Shown: positions 1-9,119, counted from the stretch's first letter. The stretch is 57,024 bases of DNA from JAPLDP01 sp964628285 (GCA_964628285.1 CAZVNP010000015.1:1-57024), one strand, 5' to 3'. Notes: a model not told the origin generated them from the sequence alone. Numbers and translations are program-made.

Positions 1-177
1 ACTACCTTTTATGCTGTAAATGCTTTGTTAGTTATTAATGAGATTCAGACAAAATCGCATTCTGCTACCAAGAGTCAATTTTCAATGCACTTTGTAAAAA
101 CGGGTAAGTATGATAAGAAATACGGACAATTATTTTCTGAATTATTTGATTGGCGGCAAAAAGTGATACTCTATTGA
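1..177 (+). CDS. C-terminal fragment of a HEPN-domain protein (5' end outside window)
   Basis: Frame 1 is open from the first base to a TGA at 175-177. The 58 residues (FYAVNALLVINEIQTKSHSA, then a FVKTG segment and LFDWRQK) resemble the C-terminal half of HEPN proteins, which commonly show an alanine/leucine helix, a K-x-HS turn, F-V-K-T-G and then R-x-K-[GS]-D. HEPN proteins often pair with a MNT nucleotidyltransferase as a toxin-antitoxin module; no partner is visible because the window starts here. The ORF stops right after RQK. A one-base insertion in the A-run at 158-162 would restore K-[S/G]-D but open only about ten more codons, so the gene may be decayed. Family assignment is by eye. 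Confidence 0.55.
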   Translation, partial: TTFYAVNALLVINEIQTKSHSATKSQFSMHFVKTGKYDKKYGQLFSELFDWRQKVILY

Positions 178-390
178 ATGTCGTGTTCAATTAATGTGTA
201 AGAAGTGGATATTTACAGTCTGGAATTAAACCACGCTCAGGTTGCGTATTTTTGGTAAATTTGAGTGGTTATCTTCCCGCTCCGGCATCCTTACCGATTG
301 ATGGGAACATGACCTGTACACCGTCATTGCCACTATGCCTATCCATTATCCGATATAAATAATTACAAAGTGAAAAGAATGAATCCTATA

Positions 391-1125
391 ATGAAACATT
401 TAAACACTGCCGGTTTATTTTTAGTCTTCCTGTCAATGATATTTTATGGATGTGAAAGAACGAACAGGGAAGGTTACTGGAACGAAAAATATGATTTTAT
501 TTATGACCTGCCACCCATTGTTTTTCATTATGACCATGGCATTCTGGCAGGGGGCTACCCGGATAATAAAGAAACAGTGGAGATTCAATTCAATGATGTG
601 TGCCAATACATGGACCATGTCTGCCTGTGCGGGGCAGGAGGATACAAGATCGCGGAAAAGGCAGTGAATGCGTTGAAAGGGCGGGATGAACCGCCTGAAA
701 GAGGTGGGTTCATCCTTATCAGCAGCAGAGACCACGCGGTAAGCGATGTGATTGCTTATGTTCTTGGATGCAGCCGGAGAAATGATCCCGGAGAAAATCA
801 GTATTTCATTGACACCAGCATTAAAGCCCCTGCAAGGGAATATCATTATTATATCGGATATATACCTAACACAAAAGCCATTCATATCATTTACCGTAAG
901 CATTTATTGATTGGAAATGAACTGATGGACAGCCTGTGGAAAGTCGGGTTGTCGTATGAGAATGATCCTTCTTCTGTGAGTCAGGCTGATATGGAATTAT
1001 ATCGGAATACGATGTACGACATGGTAAAAGATGTGTCAATGGATCGGAAAAAAGACCTTATTGAAGTCGAATTAATGGATTACGATGATTTCCAGGCCAT
1101 GCTGAAAAGATCGAAAGCTAAATAA
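391..1125 (+). CDS. Unknown lipoprotein
   Basis: The protein is about 244 residues from the ATG at 391. That start puts a lysine, a hydrophobic stretch (LNTAGLFLVFLSMIFYG) and a lipobox-like cysteine (FYGC) in the right order for a lipoprotein signal. A GTG at 370 and ATG at 379 are also in frame but would precede the signal with extra charged residues. The mature part is mixed alpha/beta and acidic, has several cysteines (for example a VCLCGAGG segment) and ends in a charged tail. I recognise no family. It stands alone between the HEPN fragment and another small exported protein, and its function is unknown. Confidence 0.7.
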   Translation: MKHLNTAGLFLVFLSMIFYGCERTNREGYWNEKYDFIYDLPPIVFHYDHGILAGGYPDNKETVEIQFNDVCQYMDHVCLCGAGGYKIAEKAVNALKGRDEPPERGGFILISSRDHAVSDVIAYVLGCSRRNDPGENQYFIDTSIKAPAREYHYYIGYIPNTKAIHIIYRKHLLIGNELMDSLWKVGLSYENDPSSVSQADMELYRNTMYDMVKDVSMDRKKDLIEVELMDYDDFQAMLKRSKAK

Positions 1126-1209
1126 AGATGCAGTACCACTTCACTACGATCTTTTATCCATGGCACCGGGCACTGTGGTCGGGCGTGGGACATCATAAAA
1201 TACAGTATC

Positions 1210-1773
1210 ATGAAAGTCATAACTGTCATTGTATTAACAACGCTGTGCTGTCTGAACTCCCTGAGTGCACAGGATACGGTTTTAAAGCACAGAATATATA
1301 GAGCATGGCTTTCTTTGAACAGCACGCCATTCAAAACCAAAGGCGTTTTATACGAAGTTGGCGATTCTTCAATAATTATTTCGAGCGCTTTGGTCATGAA
1401 GGATTATTCGGCTGGTAGCTTTCAAATGGCCGGTTTTCATATCAATAATATTGAGTCCATCCGCATCAGGCGAAAAAACAATATTGGCAAAGGTATTCTG
1501 ATTGGAGCAATGGCGGGAATGGCTGCCGGGGGTTTGATAGGACTGATATCGGGAGATGATCCGCCCTGTCCTCAGGGTTCGTTTGTCTGCTTTCGTTTTA
1601 CAGCCGGAGAAAAAGCCCTGATAGCTGGAATACCTCTTGCGGCTTGCGGAGTCGGTGTTGGTGCCGCAATCGGCTCCATTAAAGTCAGAATTCCAATAAA
1701 CGGCAACATCGATAATTATAACAAAAGCAAAAGCAGGCTGAAAGAATATTCCTTAAAGAAAAAGAGGAATTGA
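1210..1773 (+). CDS. Exported protein with glycine-rich membrane hairpin
   Basis: This 187-residue protein starts with a clear signal peptide ending in SLSAQ, a typical Bacteroidota cleavage context. The next ~80 residues are beta-rich. Two glycine/alanine-rich hydrophobic segments follow (about residues 96-115, GILIGAMAGMAAGGLIGLIS, and about 138-157). A short loop with two cysteines separates them. This pattern resembles glycine-zipper segments that insert into or associate with membranes. The C-terminus is lysine-rich. No enzyme motif is visible. It lies 84 bases after the preceding lipoprotein gene and could be co-transcribed, but I see no shared function. Confidence 0.65.
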   Translation: MKVITVIVLTTLCCLNSLSAQDTVLKHRIYRAWLSLNSTPFKTKGVLYEVGDSSIIISSALVMKDYSAGSFQMAGFHINNIESIRIRRKNNIGKGILIGAMAGMAAGGLIGLISGDDPPCPQGSFVCFRFTAGEKALIAGIPLAACGVGVGAAIGSIKVRIPINGNIDNYNKSKSRLKEYSLKKKRN

Positions 1774-1943
1774 TCGTGGAAAAAGGCAGAATGATTCTTA
1801 AACCTGTCTCAAATCCCGGACAGGGATGGGATAATTTAAGCAAAAAAGCCTCGTAAATAAGTTCAATCAGTATTATCTGTGTTCTATAATGTTCAGGTAG
1901 TTACACCGGAATTTCGTTATTTTGTTCTTACATTTCGTCCGGC

Positions 1944-3875
1944 ATGTTATCACGTGATGTCATAAAAAATATTTTTACCGGGGGTTACCGGCCCTATCTG
2001 TGGCTTTTCCTAATCGCATGTTGTTTTTTCCTTCCCTGCCTCCGTTTCGGTTTTTCACCCTTGGACGACCAATGGATCATCGTCGAAAAGCTCAGCTACA
2101 TCTCCAACCCGGGTAACTTCCGGTCGTTCTTTTTAAAGGATGTGCTGAGCGACACGGCCGGTTATTACCGGCCTCTCAGGACCATTGTCTACATGCTGAT
2201 AGCACAGGTGGGCGGAGGGAATCCATTTTTCTACCATCTTTTCAATATCCTGCTCCACGGCATAACCGTTCTGCTGGTGTTTCACCTTCTCCGGAAACTA
2301 AATACAAACACAGGCCCGGCTTTTATCCTGTCACTGATCTACGCCGTTCATCCCGTCAACGTCTCATCAGTCGCCTGGATACCGGCAATGAACGATGTCA
2401 TGCTGGCCGTTTTCGTGTTTTCGTCCTTCATCACTTACATCAATCTGGTAAGAACAGGAAAATGGTACTGGTATGCCCTTCATCTCATCCTCTTCATAGC
2501 CGGATTGCTGACCAAGGAAACCATCGTCATACTTCCCGTGATCTTCCTGATCTATTATCTGTTGTTCTCCGAAAGGAGGAGGATCGCTCATTTGGTGCTG
2601 ATGGCCGGGTCATGGCTGGTGATCCTTGCGGTTTGGTTCGTGCTGCGTCAGCAGGTCCGGTCGGATATAACGGCAATAGAATCGCTGACCGTCTTGAAAG
2701 TTTTCAAGAACCTGGCGCTGGGCTGGGCCGGCAGCTATGGCCGGATGATCGTCCCGCTTTACGGCCGGCGGATGATCAGCCTGACCGCCGGTGCCCTGAT
2801 GATCCTGCTGACCGTGCTGTTGTTTCTCAGGTTCCGGCCCGGCGACAATAAGAAGGTGCTCTTCGGAGCCGTCTGGTTTTTTTCTTTTCTTGTTGTTCCG
2901 TCAGTTTTCAAAGGAGGTTTATCCGACACCTGGCTGTATACCGCTGCTGCCGGCGGATTGATGGTTTTTTCGGAATTGAGGATAAATGTGGTCCCCCGGG
3001 TGATGGCAGTCATTATGATCACCCTGATTGTTTTGGGTTATGCCGTTTATTCTGTCATCAGGCTGCCGGTTTACAGGGATGAGCTGACTTTCGCCGATTT
3101 TTATCTTTCGGAGCACCCCGACGAGACGGTATCACATTATATCCGTGCCATTGCTTTGGGTAAAAAGGGCTATTACAGTGAGGCCGTCATCGAATTGGAC
3201 GGTGTTGTCAGGGACAGGCCCTCATATATGAATGCTTATTACAACCGGGGTCTGGATCATATGAAGCTGAAGGAGTACCGCCGGGCTGAACAGGATTTCA
3301 GCACGGTGATCGGTCAAGCCCCCGGTTTCCCTAATGTCTTTTATGAGCGGGGGACGACCTATCTGCATCTGAACGTTTATGACAGTGCCGTAAATGATCT
3401 CACCGAAGCTATCAGGCGGAGACCACGCTACCTCCAGGGATATTTTTCGAGGAGCGCGGCCCTGGTAAGGTTGAAGCGATACAGGGAGGCGATCGCTGAC
3501 ATGACCACCGTCATCCTGCTCGATCCCGGCAACGAGAGAGCCTATTACCAGAGGGGGCTGAAATACATCATCACAGGGGAATATGCTAAGGCGCTGAGCG
3601 ATTTTTCAAAGGTGAAAACGGCGGCGGGAGAGTACAACGATCTTTACTTTTTTATGGGTACGGCCTTGTACGGCCTGAAAAAATATGATGACGCCCTGGC
3701 GCATTTCCGGAAAGCCCTGGAGGTTAAACCCGGTGATGCCAGAGCCTGTTATTACGCGGCTTTGTGCTGTGAGGCAGCGGGCGATCGCACCGGTGCCAGC
3801 GACTACATGACAAAAGCACGAGCAAAAGGTTTTAAGGTGTCACAGGAGGTGTGGAAAAGGATAATAAACAGGTGA
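1944..3875 (+). CDS. GT-C-type membrane glycosyltransferase-like protein with C-terminal TPRs
   Basis: The 643-residue protein has two parts. Residues 1 to about 375 hold around nine to ten transmembrane helices. The first periplasmic loop carries SPLDDQW (Asp41-Asp42) and YYRPL (74-78), and later HPVNVSSVAW and a TKE turn. This set is typical of GT-C transferases of the TMTC/O-mannosyltransferase type, where the acidic pair sits at the active site. Residues about 390-643 form six or so tetratricopeptide repeats (for example Y-Y-N-R-G-L-D-H and A-L-x-x-F-R-K-A-L). The arrangement of GT-C core plus TPR tail matches eukaryotic TMTC proteins and many uncharacterised bacterial proteins. Lipid-linked sugar transfer to a protein or glycan is inferred; donor and acceptor cannot be told. 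Confidence 0.7.
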   Translation: MLSRDVIKNIFTGGYRPYLWLFLIACCFFLPCLRFGFSPLDDQWIIVEKLSYISNPGNFRSFFLKDVLSDTAGYYRPLRTIVYMLIAQVGGGNPFFYHLFNILLHGITVLLVFHLLRKLNTNTGPAFILSLIYAVHPVNVSSVAWIPAMNDVMLAVFVFSSFITYINLVRTGKWYWYALHLILFIAGLLTKETIVILPVIFLIYYLLFSERRRIAHLVLMAGSWLVILAVWFVLRQQVRSDITAIESLTVLKVFKNLALGWAGSYGRMIVPLYGRRMISLTAGALMILLTVLLFLRFRPGDNKKVLFGAVWFFSFLVVPSVFKGGLSDTWLYTAAAGGLMVFSELRINVVPRVMAVIMITLIVLGYAVYSVIRLPVYRDELTFADFYLSEHPDETVSHYIRAIALGKKGYYSEAVIELDGVVRDRPSYMNAYYNRGLDHMKLKEYRRAEQDFSTVIGQAPGFPNVFYERGTTYLHLNVYDSAVNDLTEAIRRRPRYLQGYFSRSAALVRLKRYREAIADMTTVILLDPGNERAYYQRGLKYIITGEYAKALSDFSKVKTAAGEYNDLYFFMGTALYGLKKYDDALAHFRKALEVKPGDARACYYAALCCEAAGDRTGASDYMTKARAKGFKVSQEVWKRIINR

Positions 3876-3932
3876 TGCCTGAACCGGTAATGGATGATTT
3901 TAATCCATAATTTTACGATAAAATTGACACAA

Positions 3933-4439
3933 ATGGCTATGAACAGAATTTTTGTTATTGTTTTTGTTTTAGCGGTAACATTACCAGGATGTCAGAGTCA
4001 TGCACCGCGGCCGCTGACCGATACCGAAAAAACCGAGATAATTGAAGCCGTGACCGCAACGGCCCATGCTATAGGGGATGCTGTCAACCAGATCAATTTC
4101 GTGAATTTTAAGAGTTTCTTAATGGACTCACCCGGTTTTATGACGGTCACTTCCCGGGGTAAAATCCTGAATTATGAGCAATACATGAAAAGTGAACAGG
4201 ATTTCTTTGAATCGCTTTCAACCGTGCAATTGAGCATTGTCAGTGAGCGTGCCGAAGCACTCGAAAGCACACTGGCCGTATACACGGTTCGGTTGAAGGT
4301 AAATGCTATCCTCAAATCCGGTAAGAAACTGACATTTGACAATATCGTCTATACAGAGATTTACAGGAAGAGCGGTGATCAGTGGAAGATCATTTATGTG
4401 CAGGAAGCCGGGCAGCCTGCCGTGGTTTCAGGTCCCTGA
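3933..4439 (+). CDS. Small NTF2/SnoaL-like lipoprotein
   Basis: I place the start at the ATG at 3933 (or 3939), which gives MAMNRIFVIVFVLAVTLPGC, a lipoprotein signal with cysteine after LPG. An earlier in-frame ATG at 3894 would add a hydrophilic leader. The mature ~150 residues have one long helix (TEKTEIIEAVTATAHAIGDA) followed by beta strands ending in W-K-I-I-Y-V-Q-E. This is the usual order of the cone-shaped SnoaL/DUF4440 fold. No catalytic residues can be named, so a binding or enzymatic role is open. It follows the GT-C/TPR gene closely and may share its transcript. Confidence 0.65.
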   Translation: MAMNRIFVIVFVLAVTLPGCQSHAPRPLTDTEKTEIIEAVTATAHAIGDAVNQINFVNFKSFLMDSPGFMTVTSRGKILNYEQYMKSEQDFFESLSTVQLSIVSERAEALESTLAVYTVRLKVNAILKSGKKLTFDNIVYTEIYRKSGDQWKIIYVQEAGQPAVVSGP

Positions 4440-4544
4440 AACCGGAGTCACTATGTTGATATCGTCAGGAATGTGATAATTAGTTCCTGCAGAGATAAGA
4501 GGCTATGACAGAACCGGTTTTTGTTAAAAAGGATTCAGGGATAA

Positions 4545-4591
4545 CCTCTTCAACCCTGACAGGGTTTAAAACCCTGTCAGGGTTGAAGAGG
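4545..4591. repeat. Perfect 23-bp palindrome after the tricorn gene
   Basis: Bases 4545-4567 are the exact reverse complement of 4569-4591, with a single A between. The arms contain CAACCCTGACAGGGTT, itself partly self-complementary, so alternative hairpins can form. It sits 5 bases after the stop codon of the minus-strand protease gene and about 105 bases after the plus-strand lipoprotein stop. A role as bidirectional terminator or 3' mRNA stabiliser is likely. There is no clear T-run on either side. It could also be a copy of a dispersed palindromic element. Confidence 0.8.
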
Positions 4592-4596
4592 AAATA

Positions 4597-7500
4597 TTAT
4601 TTGAATTTCACCGGTGCCGGTGGTTCCGGTGGCAAGGGCTTATAGTTTTTAAGTTCCTCCTTGATCACTTCAATGGCTTTGTCAAGTTGAGCGTCGACGC
4701 CCATGTATTCCTGGTAGGCGTCATTATCCACTTCTATGTCGGGATCCACGCCATGGCCTTCGACGATCCACTGGCTGGTGTCGGAAGAATAGGTGGCAAA
4801 CTCGGGTTTAAAGAGCTGGCCGCCGTCGATCAGGGGCAGGGAACCGCGTATGCCGGTCACGCCGCCCCATGTCCGTTTGCCTATCAGCTTGCCGATGGCA
4901 TGTTTCTTAAAGGCATAGGCGAAGAGGTCGCCGTCGGAGGCCGAATACTGGTTAATGAGCAGCACCTTGGGACCGAGCATCATCTGTCCCGGTGTCGGTG
5001 TCGGGACAGAGACGTTGCGGGCAATGTCGGCCCGGGTCACCTCACGCATCAGCCGTTCGATGATCATGGGTGAGACGTTGCCGCCGCCGTTGCCCCTGTC
5101 GTCGATGATCAGGGCTTTTTTTGACAGCTGTGGATAGAAATGTTTTACGAACTCGTTCAGCCCTTCGGCGCTCATGTCGGGGATATGGATGTATCCCACC
5201 TCACCGTTGGTGGCCTCATTCACCTTACGGGTGTTATCCTGGACCCAGTTGTAGTAGTAGAGACCGGCTTCGTCGCTGACAGGCATCACCAGGACCTTGC
5301 GGCTGCCCTTGTCATCAGGTGAGGTGTTGACGGTGAGTTCCACGCTCCTGCCGGTTTCGTTCACGAGTGACTCGTAGATGTCGTTCATGGTATTTGTCGG
5401 CACACCGTTCACAGCGATGATGAAATCGCCTCCCTTCACGTTCACGCCCACCTGTGTCAGCGGTGACCGGACCTCTTTGCCCCAGTTCTCTCCCTGCAAT
5501 ATTTTATCGATCTTGTAATACCCTGAGGGATCACGGCTCAGCTGAGCGCCGAGCAGCCCGAGCGGTATCCTCTCCGGCGCCGGCTTGTCACCACCGCCGA
5601 GGTAGGTATGACCTATGCTCAGCTCGCCGACGAGCTCGCCCATGATGTAATTCAGGTCGTTGCGGTTGTTGACGTAGGGCACCAGCACGGCGTACTTGTC
5701 ATGCATGGCTTTCCAGTCGATACCGTTCATGTTGGGGACATAGAAGAAATCCCTCATCTGGCGCCAGCCCTCATCATAAATCTGCTTCCATTCCTCCTTG
5801 TTGTTGACCATGACCTTCATTGCCGACAGGTCGATGGGCTCATCCATCTTTATCTTGGCCGAGGGCAGGTCAATGATCTGGTATTTGTTTCCGTTACCGC
5901 TGACCAGCATCTTCTTGCCGTCGGCAGAGATCTCGAAGTTGCCCCTGAATTCCAGGCTGGTCTCCTTCTTGTCTTTCAGATCGAAGAATTTAATGCTGTT
6001 GTCGCCTTTTGAGGAGCGGTAAACATAATAAAGCTTGTCGCCGACATTCTGCAGGTTGAAGTAGTTGCCTGCTTCAACGGGCAGACCGATGATGCGGTCC
6101 TGGATGCCGTCGATATCGATCTTAACGACCGGCGCGGCCGGTTCCTTTTTTTCAGGTTCCGTTTTTTCTTTTCCCTCTCCTTTGGCGGCTTCCGGTTTGG
6201 CTTCCCCGGTGATGCTCACTTCATCATTGACCGGTGCCAGGGGTGAAGGGGTCTCTTTAGCCAGGGTCACCATAAACAGTTTTCCCATATCCTCATAAGC
6301 ATAGTCCCACTCCACGGCACTGTATATGGGCTTGAAGTCCCTGTCGGAGGTGAAGAAAAGGTACTTGCCGTCGCGGCTGAAGATGGCATGACCCGAGTCG
6401 TACCATCCACCGGTGATCTCATTTTTTTTGCCGTCCTCGACATTGTACAGGATGACCTTTCCAATGCCTGTTATTTCGGGGCGGGTGTAAACGATCCATT
6501 TGCTGTCGGATGACCAGTCGAAGTCGTTGAATTCCCATACCTTCGACTGCTCGACCAGGGTGACCTTTTTCGTGTCGATGTTGACGTACTGCAGCCGCAG
6601 CATTTTATCATTCCACAGGAGGTTCTTGCTGTCGGGTGACCAGCGCAGACGGTACTTATAGGTGTCGCCGTGGCTGGTGATCTGTACAGGCTCTTCGCTG
6701 CCGTCCTGCTTCATGATATAAATCTCGTTCTCGCCGGTCCGGTCAGAGATGAAGGCAATGTATTTGCCGTCGGGCGACCAGAGTGGTGCACGTTCGTGGA
6801 CACCGGAGGTCTTGGTGAGGTTGCGTGTGATGCCTTCTTTGGCAGGTAAGGTCCAGAGATCACCGCGGGCCCAGAGCAACATCCTTTTGCCGTCGGGTGA
6901 TATCTCGAATGAATTGATATACTTGGATGCATCTTTCAGCTCATCCCGGCCGGTGATGAAGTCGTCGGCGATGTCAACGGTCAGTTTGTGTATCTGCTCG
7001 CCGGGCAGGTCGACCACATAAAGGTACCCGCCTTTCTCGAAGATGATGGCTTGGTCACCCAGCGAAGGGAATTTGATATCGTAATCGGTGTAGTCGGTCA
7101 CTTTACGTGTTTCCTTTGTTTTAGTGTCGTAAACGAACAGGTTCATAGTATGGTCACGGTCGGAGAGGAAGTATATTCTATCCTGGTACCACATGGGTAT
7201 GATATCCTGTGCGGTATTGTTGGTGATGTCGGTGATGCTGTGGGTGTTCAGGTCGAAGACCCAGATGTCGTCAGCCATGCCTCCACGGTAATATTTCCAT
7301 GTGCGGAATTCCCTGAAGACACGGTTGAAGGCCAGTTGTTTCCCATCGGGAGAAAAAGAGCAGAAACCACCCGTCGCCAGTGGTAACTCCGTTGACAACC
7401 CGCCGGCCGTCGACACCTTGAAGAGCTGACCGACAAAATCATTGAAGGATTGTTTCCGTGAGCGATACACGACCTCTTTCCCGTCGGGGGTCCAGGTCAT

Positions 7501-7869
7501 CACGATGTTATTGGGGCCCATGCGGTCGGAGATGTCATCACGGCCCAGGGTGGCCGTATAGGTCAGTCGTTTTGGCACACCTCCTTCGGCAGGCATAAGG
7601 TACACCTCCGTGTTGCCGTCGTACTGCCCGGTGAAAGCCAGGGAGTGACCGTCGGGAGAAAAACGGGCGAACATCTCATAGCCATCATGGTTGGTGAGCT
7701 TGCGCGCCATGCCGCCGGCTTTGGAGACCGTGTAAATATCTCCCGCATAAGAAAAAACAACCTGGTCTCCGTGAATGGCTGGAAACCTTAACAACCTGGC
7801 TTCCTGCTGGGCTTTCAGGACCCAGGGCACCATGATGAACATAATCAGTAAAATCACAAACTTTTTCAT
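4597..7869 (-). CDS. Tricorn-type protease (S41 family) with beta-propellers and PDZ domain
   Basis: The 1090-residue protein starts with a signal peptide ending in VLKAQ, so it acts in the periplasm or at the surface. Residues about 25-540 are WD40/TolB-like propeller blades with repeated FSPDGK/WSPDGK motifs. A Glu/Lys/Pro-rich linker (about 545-600), a C1 region, a PDZ domain (about 780-860) and the S41 core follow. Counting codons, the tricorn active site maps to His754 (SIGHTY), nucleophile Ser978 followed by Asp979 (NQYSASDGD) and Glu1037 (WIVEGHG). The residue before the histidine, Ser745 in Thermoplasma tricorn, is Gly753 here. Tricorn degrades short peptides; a peptide-scavenging role is inferred. 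It is a single-gene unit between a palindrome and a divergent promoter region. Confidence 0.93.
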   Translation of the reverse strand: MKKFVILLIMFIMVPWVLKAQQEARLLRFPAIHGDQVVFSYAGDIYTVSKAGGMARKLTNHDGYEMFARFSPDGHSLAFTGQYDGNTEVYLMPAEGGVPKRLTYTATLGRDDISDRMGPNNIVMTWTPDGKEVVYRSRKQSFNDFVGQLFKVSTAGGLSTELPLATGGFCSFSPDGKQLAFNRVFREFRTWKYYRGGMADDIWVFDLNTHSITDITNNTAQDIIPMWYQDRIYFLSDRDHTMNLFVYDTKTKETRKVTDYTDYDIKFPSLGDQAIIFEKGGYLYVVDLPGEQIHKLTVDIADDFITGRDELKDASKYINSFEISPDGKRMLLWARGDLWTLPAKEGITRNLTKTSGVHERAPLWSPDGKYIAFISDRTGENEIYIMKQDGSEEPVQITSHGDTYKYRLRWSPDSKNLLWNDKMLRLQYVNIDTKKVTLVEQSKVWEFNDFDWSSDSKWIVYTRPEITGIGKVILYNVEDGKKNEITGGWYDSGHAIFSRDGKYLFFTSDRDFKPIYSAVEWDYAYEDMGKLFMVTLAKETPSPLAPVNDEVSITGEAKPEAAKGEGKEKTEPEKKEPAAPVVKIDIDGIQDRIIGLPVEAGNYFNLQNVGDKLYYVYRSSKGDNSIKFFDLKDKKETSLEFRGNFEISADGKKMLVSGNGNKYQIIDLPSAKIKMDEPIDLSAMKVMVNNKEEWKQIYDEGWRQMRDFFYVPNMNGIDWKAMHDKYAVLVPYVNNRNDLNYIMGELVGELSIGHTYLGGGDKPAPERIPLGLLGAQLSRDPSGYYKIDKILQGENWGKEVRSPLTQVGVNVKGGDFIIAVNGVPTNTMNDIYESLVNETGRSVELTVNTSPDDKGSRKVLVMPVSDEAGLYYYNWVQDNTRKVNEATNGEVGYIHIPDMSAEGLNEFVKHFYPQLSKKALIIDDRGNGGGNVSPMIIERLMREVTRADIARNVSVPTPTPGQMMLGPKVLLINQYSASDGDLFAYAFKKHAIGKLIGKRTWGGVTGIRGSLPLIDGGQLFKPEFATYSSDTSQWIVEGHGVDPDIEVDNDAYQEYMGVDAQLDKAIEVIKEELKNYKPLPPEPPAPVKFK

Positions 7870-7996
7870 TCGTTAAAGGTTTATGTTAATATTAATGGGA
7901 ACAGAAATCCGTGTTGCTGTTTCCAAAATGATAAGTTCCGGTGCGGGCAGTGAAAAGCATTGTTTTAAATAACCCAACGCGGCGGTCATCAACATG

Positions 7997-8027
7997 CAAA
8001 ATTAAAGAAATATATGGTCTTAACGAA
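7997..8027 (-). promoter_or_regulatory. Candidate Bacteroidota promoter of the tricorn gene
   Basis: On the minus strand the -7 box reads TAATTTTG (7997-8004), an exact fit to TAnnTTTG. After a 19-base spacer the -33 position reads TTCG (8024-8027), one mismatch to TTTG. It would give a leader of about 120 bases. Confidence 0.4.
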
Positions 8028-8187
8028 TACTATGCCATCTTTAGTACCTCTTTTATTTTTAGACAGTTCGTTTTTAACCGTTCTGAGGAGTGGAACCCAT
8101 TTGTATTTAACCCGGACACGGTTGTACGTTTTTGAACGGTGCGATAAATTTATTTGATGTCATTATGAGCAAATTAAACAGAAACCT

Positions 8188-8195
8188 TATCTTTG
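8188..8195 (+). promoter_or_regulatory. Candidate -7 box upstream of the 8325 gene
   Basis: TATCTTTG fits the Bacteroidota -7 consensus TAnnTTTG. No TTG-type -33 box lies at the usual distance, so support is weak. The leader to the ATG at 8325 would be about 120 bases. Confidence 0.3.
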
Positions 8196-8324
8196 TTTCG
8201 TGGCCTGTTTTGAATAATTGCCTTCCGGCGAAATGAAAATAAGGTTGAACGATTTTTCAAACGGTTGTACAATAAACTGGAACTCTATGATCTTATTTTG
8301 TTGGAAACACTAAAAACCAAGGCC

Positions 8325-9035
8325 ATGAAAAAACAAGTATCGGGAATTTTCATTGCGCTTCTGATCACCATGACGGCTTATTCACAATCCGGTGAACAGG
8401 TGCATTCCTTACCGCAGTTTATTGATTACGAGACGCCCACAGGTGTCATTACCTTGTTCGTTCCATACCCTGAAGCTCCGCATTACGGGACAAGGGGTAA
8501 TCCTTATCTGGATCTGGATTTCAAGAACGGATACATCGTTGTCGACGACAGCATTAAGATCACCCAGGTGCCTCTGAGGTACAATATCTTCGAGCAGAGG
8601 ATGGAATTATTACGTGATTCGGCGGTCTATGCCTTTAATTACCCCAACCGTATCGATACGGTGCACATGGGCAATAAGGATTTTATTTATATGTTGTACA
8701 GTCAGCATGGGGTGCCGTATTACGGTTATTTCGAGGTGCTCTGCAAGAGCTCAGTGACCCTGCTGAAGCGTTATACCTGCCGGCTGCAGCAGGGATATTT
8801 TAATATCCAGATGAATGCAGGTGACCGGTCATATCAGTTTTTGAAGTTTCAGCATTACTATATTACCACGGATCATGCATTGGCCAATCAACTGAGAACA
8901 GGCATGAAATCGCTGGCCGGATGCCTGTCGGTGCCGGTGCAGGATCTCCGGTCTTTCGTTAAGGCGAATAAGCTCAGGATGAAACATGAGGAGGATATGG
9001 TGAAGTTGTTCCAACATTTTGGTTCGAAGATCTAA
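8325..9035 (+). CDS. Unknown exported protein
   Basis: The start is set at the ATG at 8325 because it begins a signal peptide (MKKQVSGIFIALLITMTAYS, then Q); the open frame extends upstream to 8265 without a signal. The mature ~215 residues are rich in Tyr, Phe and Val with alternating hydrophobic patterns. The C-terminal third is helical and charged (DLRSFVKANKLRMKHEEDMV). It resembles the general type of Bacteroidota exported proteins of unknown function. I see no catalytic motif or metal site. The PLP enzyme gene starts 84 bases later on the same strand. Confidence 0.65.
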   Translation: MKKQVSGIFIALLITMTAYSQSGEQVHSLPQFIDYETPTGVITLFVPYPEAPHYGTRGNPYLDLDFKNGYIVVDDSIKITQVPLRYNIFEQRMELLRDSAVYAFNYPNRIDTVHMGNKDFIYMLYSQHGVPYYGYFEVLCKSSVTLLKRYTCRLQQGYFNIQMNAGDRSYQFLKFQHYYITTDHALANQLRTGMKSLAGCLSVPVQDLRSFVKANKLRMKHEEDMVKLFQHFGSKI

Positions 9036-9119
9036 AGAACGAGAAACCTGTGGAAAAGATGTTATTCGACACGGGGCTGAAAATCATTTATTAAATTAAT
9101 TCATAAAGGAAGGAATATT

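Larger units (their letters stand above)
7870..8324. other. Divergent intergenic region, 455 bp
   Basis: This AT-rich spacer separates the minus-strand tricorn gene from a plus-strand exported protein. It holds candidate promoters for both (7997-8027 minus, 8188-8195 plus) and a 10-bp TTAATATTAA palindrome at 7886-7895 in the protease leader. A 64-codon reading frame at 7941-8135 has no recognisable product and crosses the protease promoter, so I do not call it. I see no RNA gene. Confidence 0.6.

Noticed and set aside
7941..8135. 64-codon frame in the tricorn upstream region
   Set aside because: No ribosome site, no recognisable product and it overlaps the likely protease promoter.
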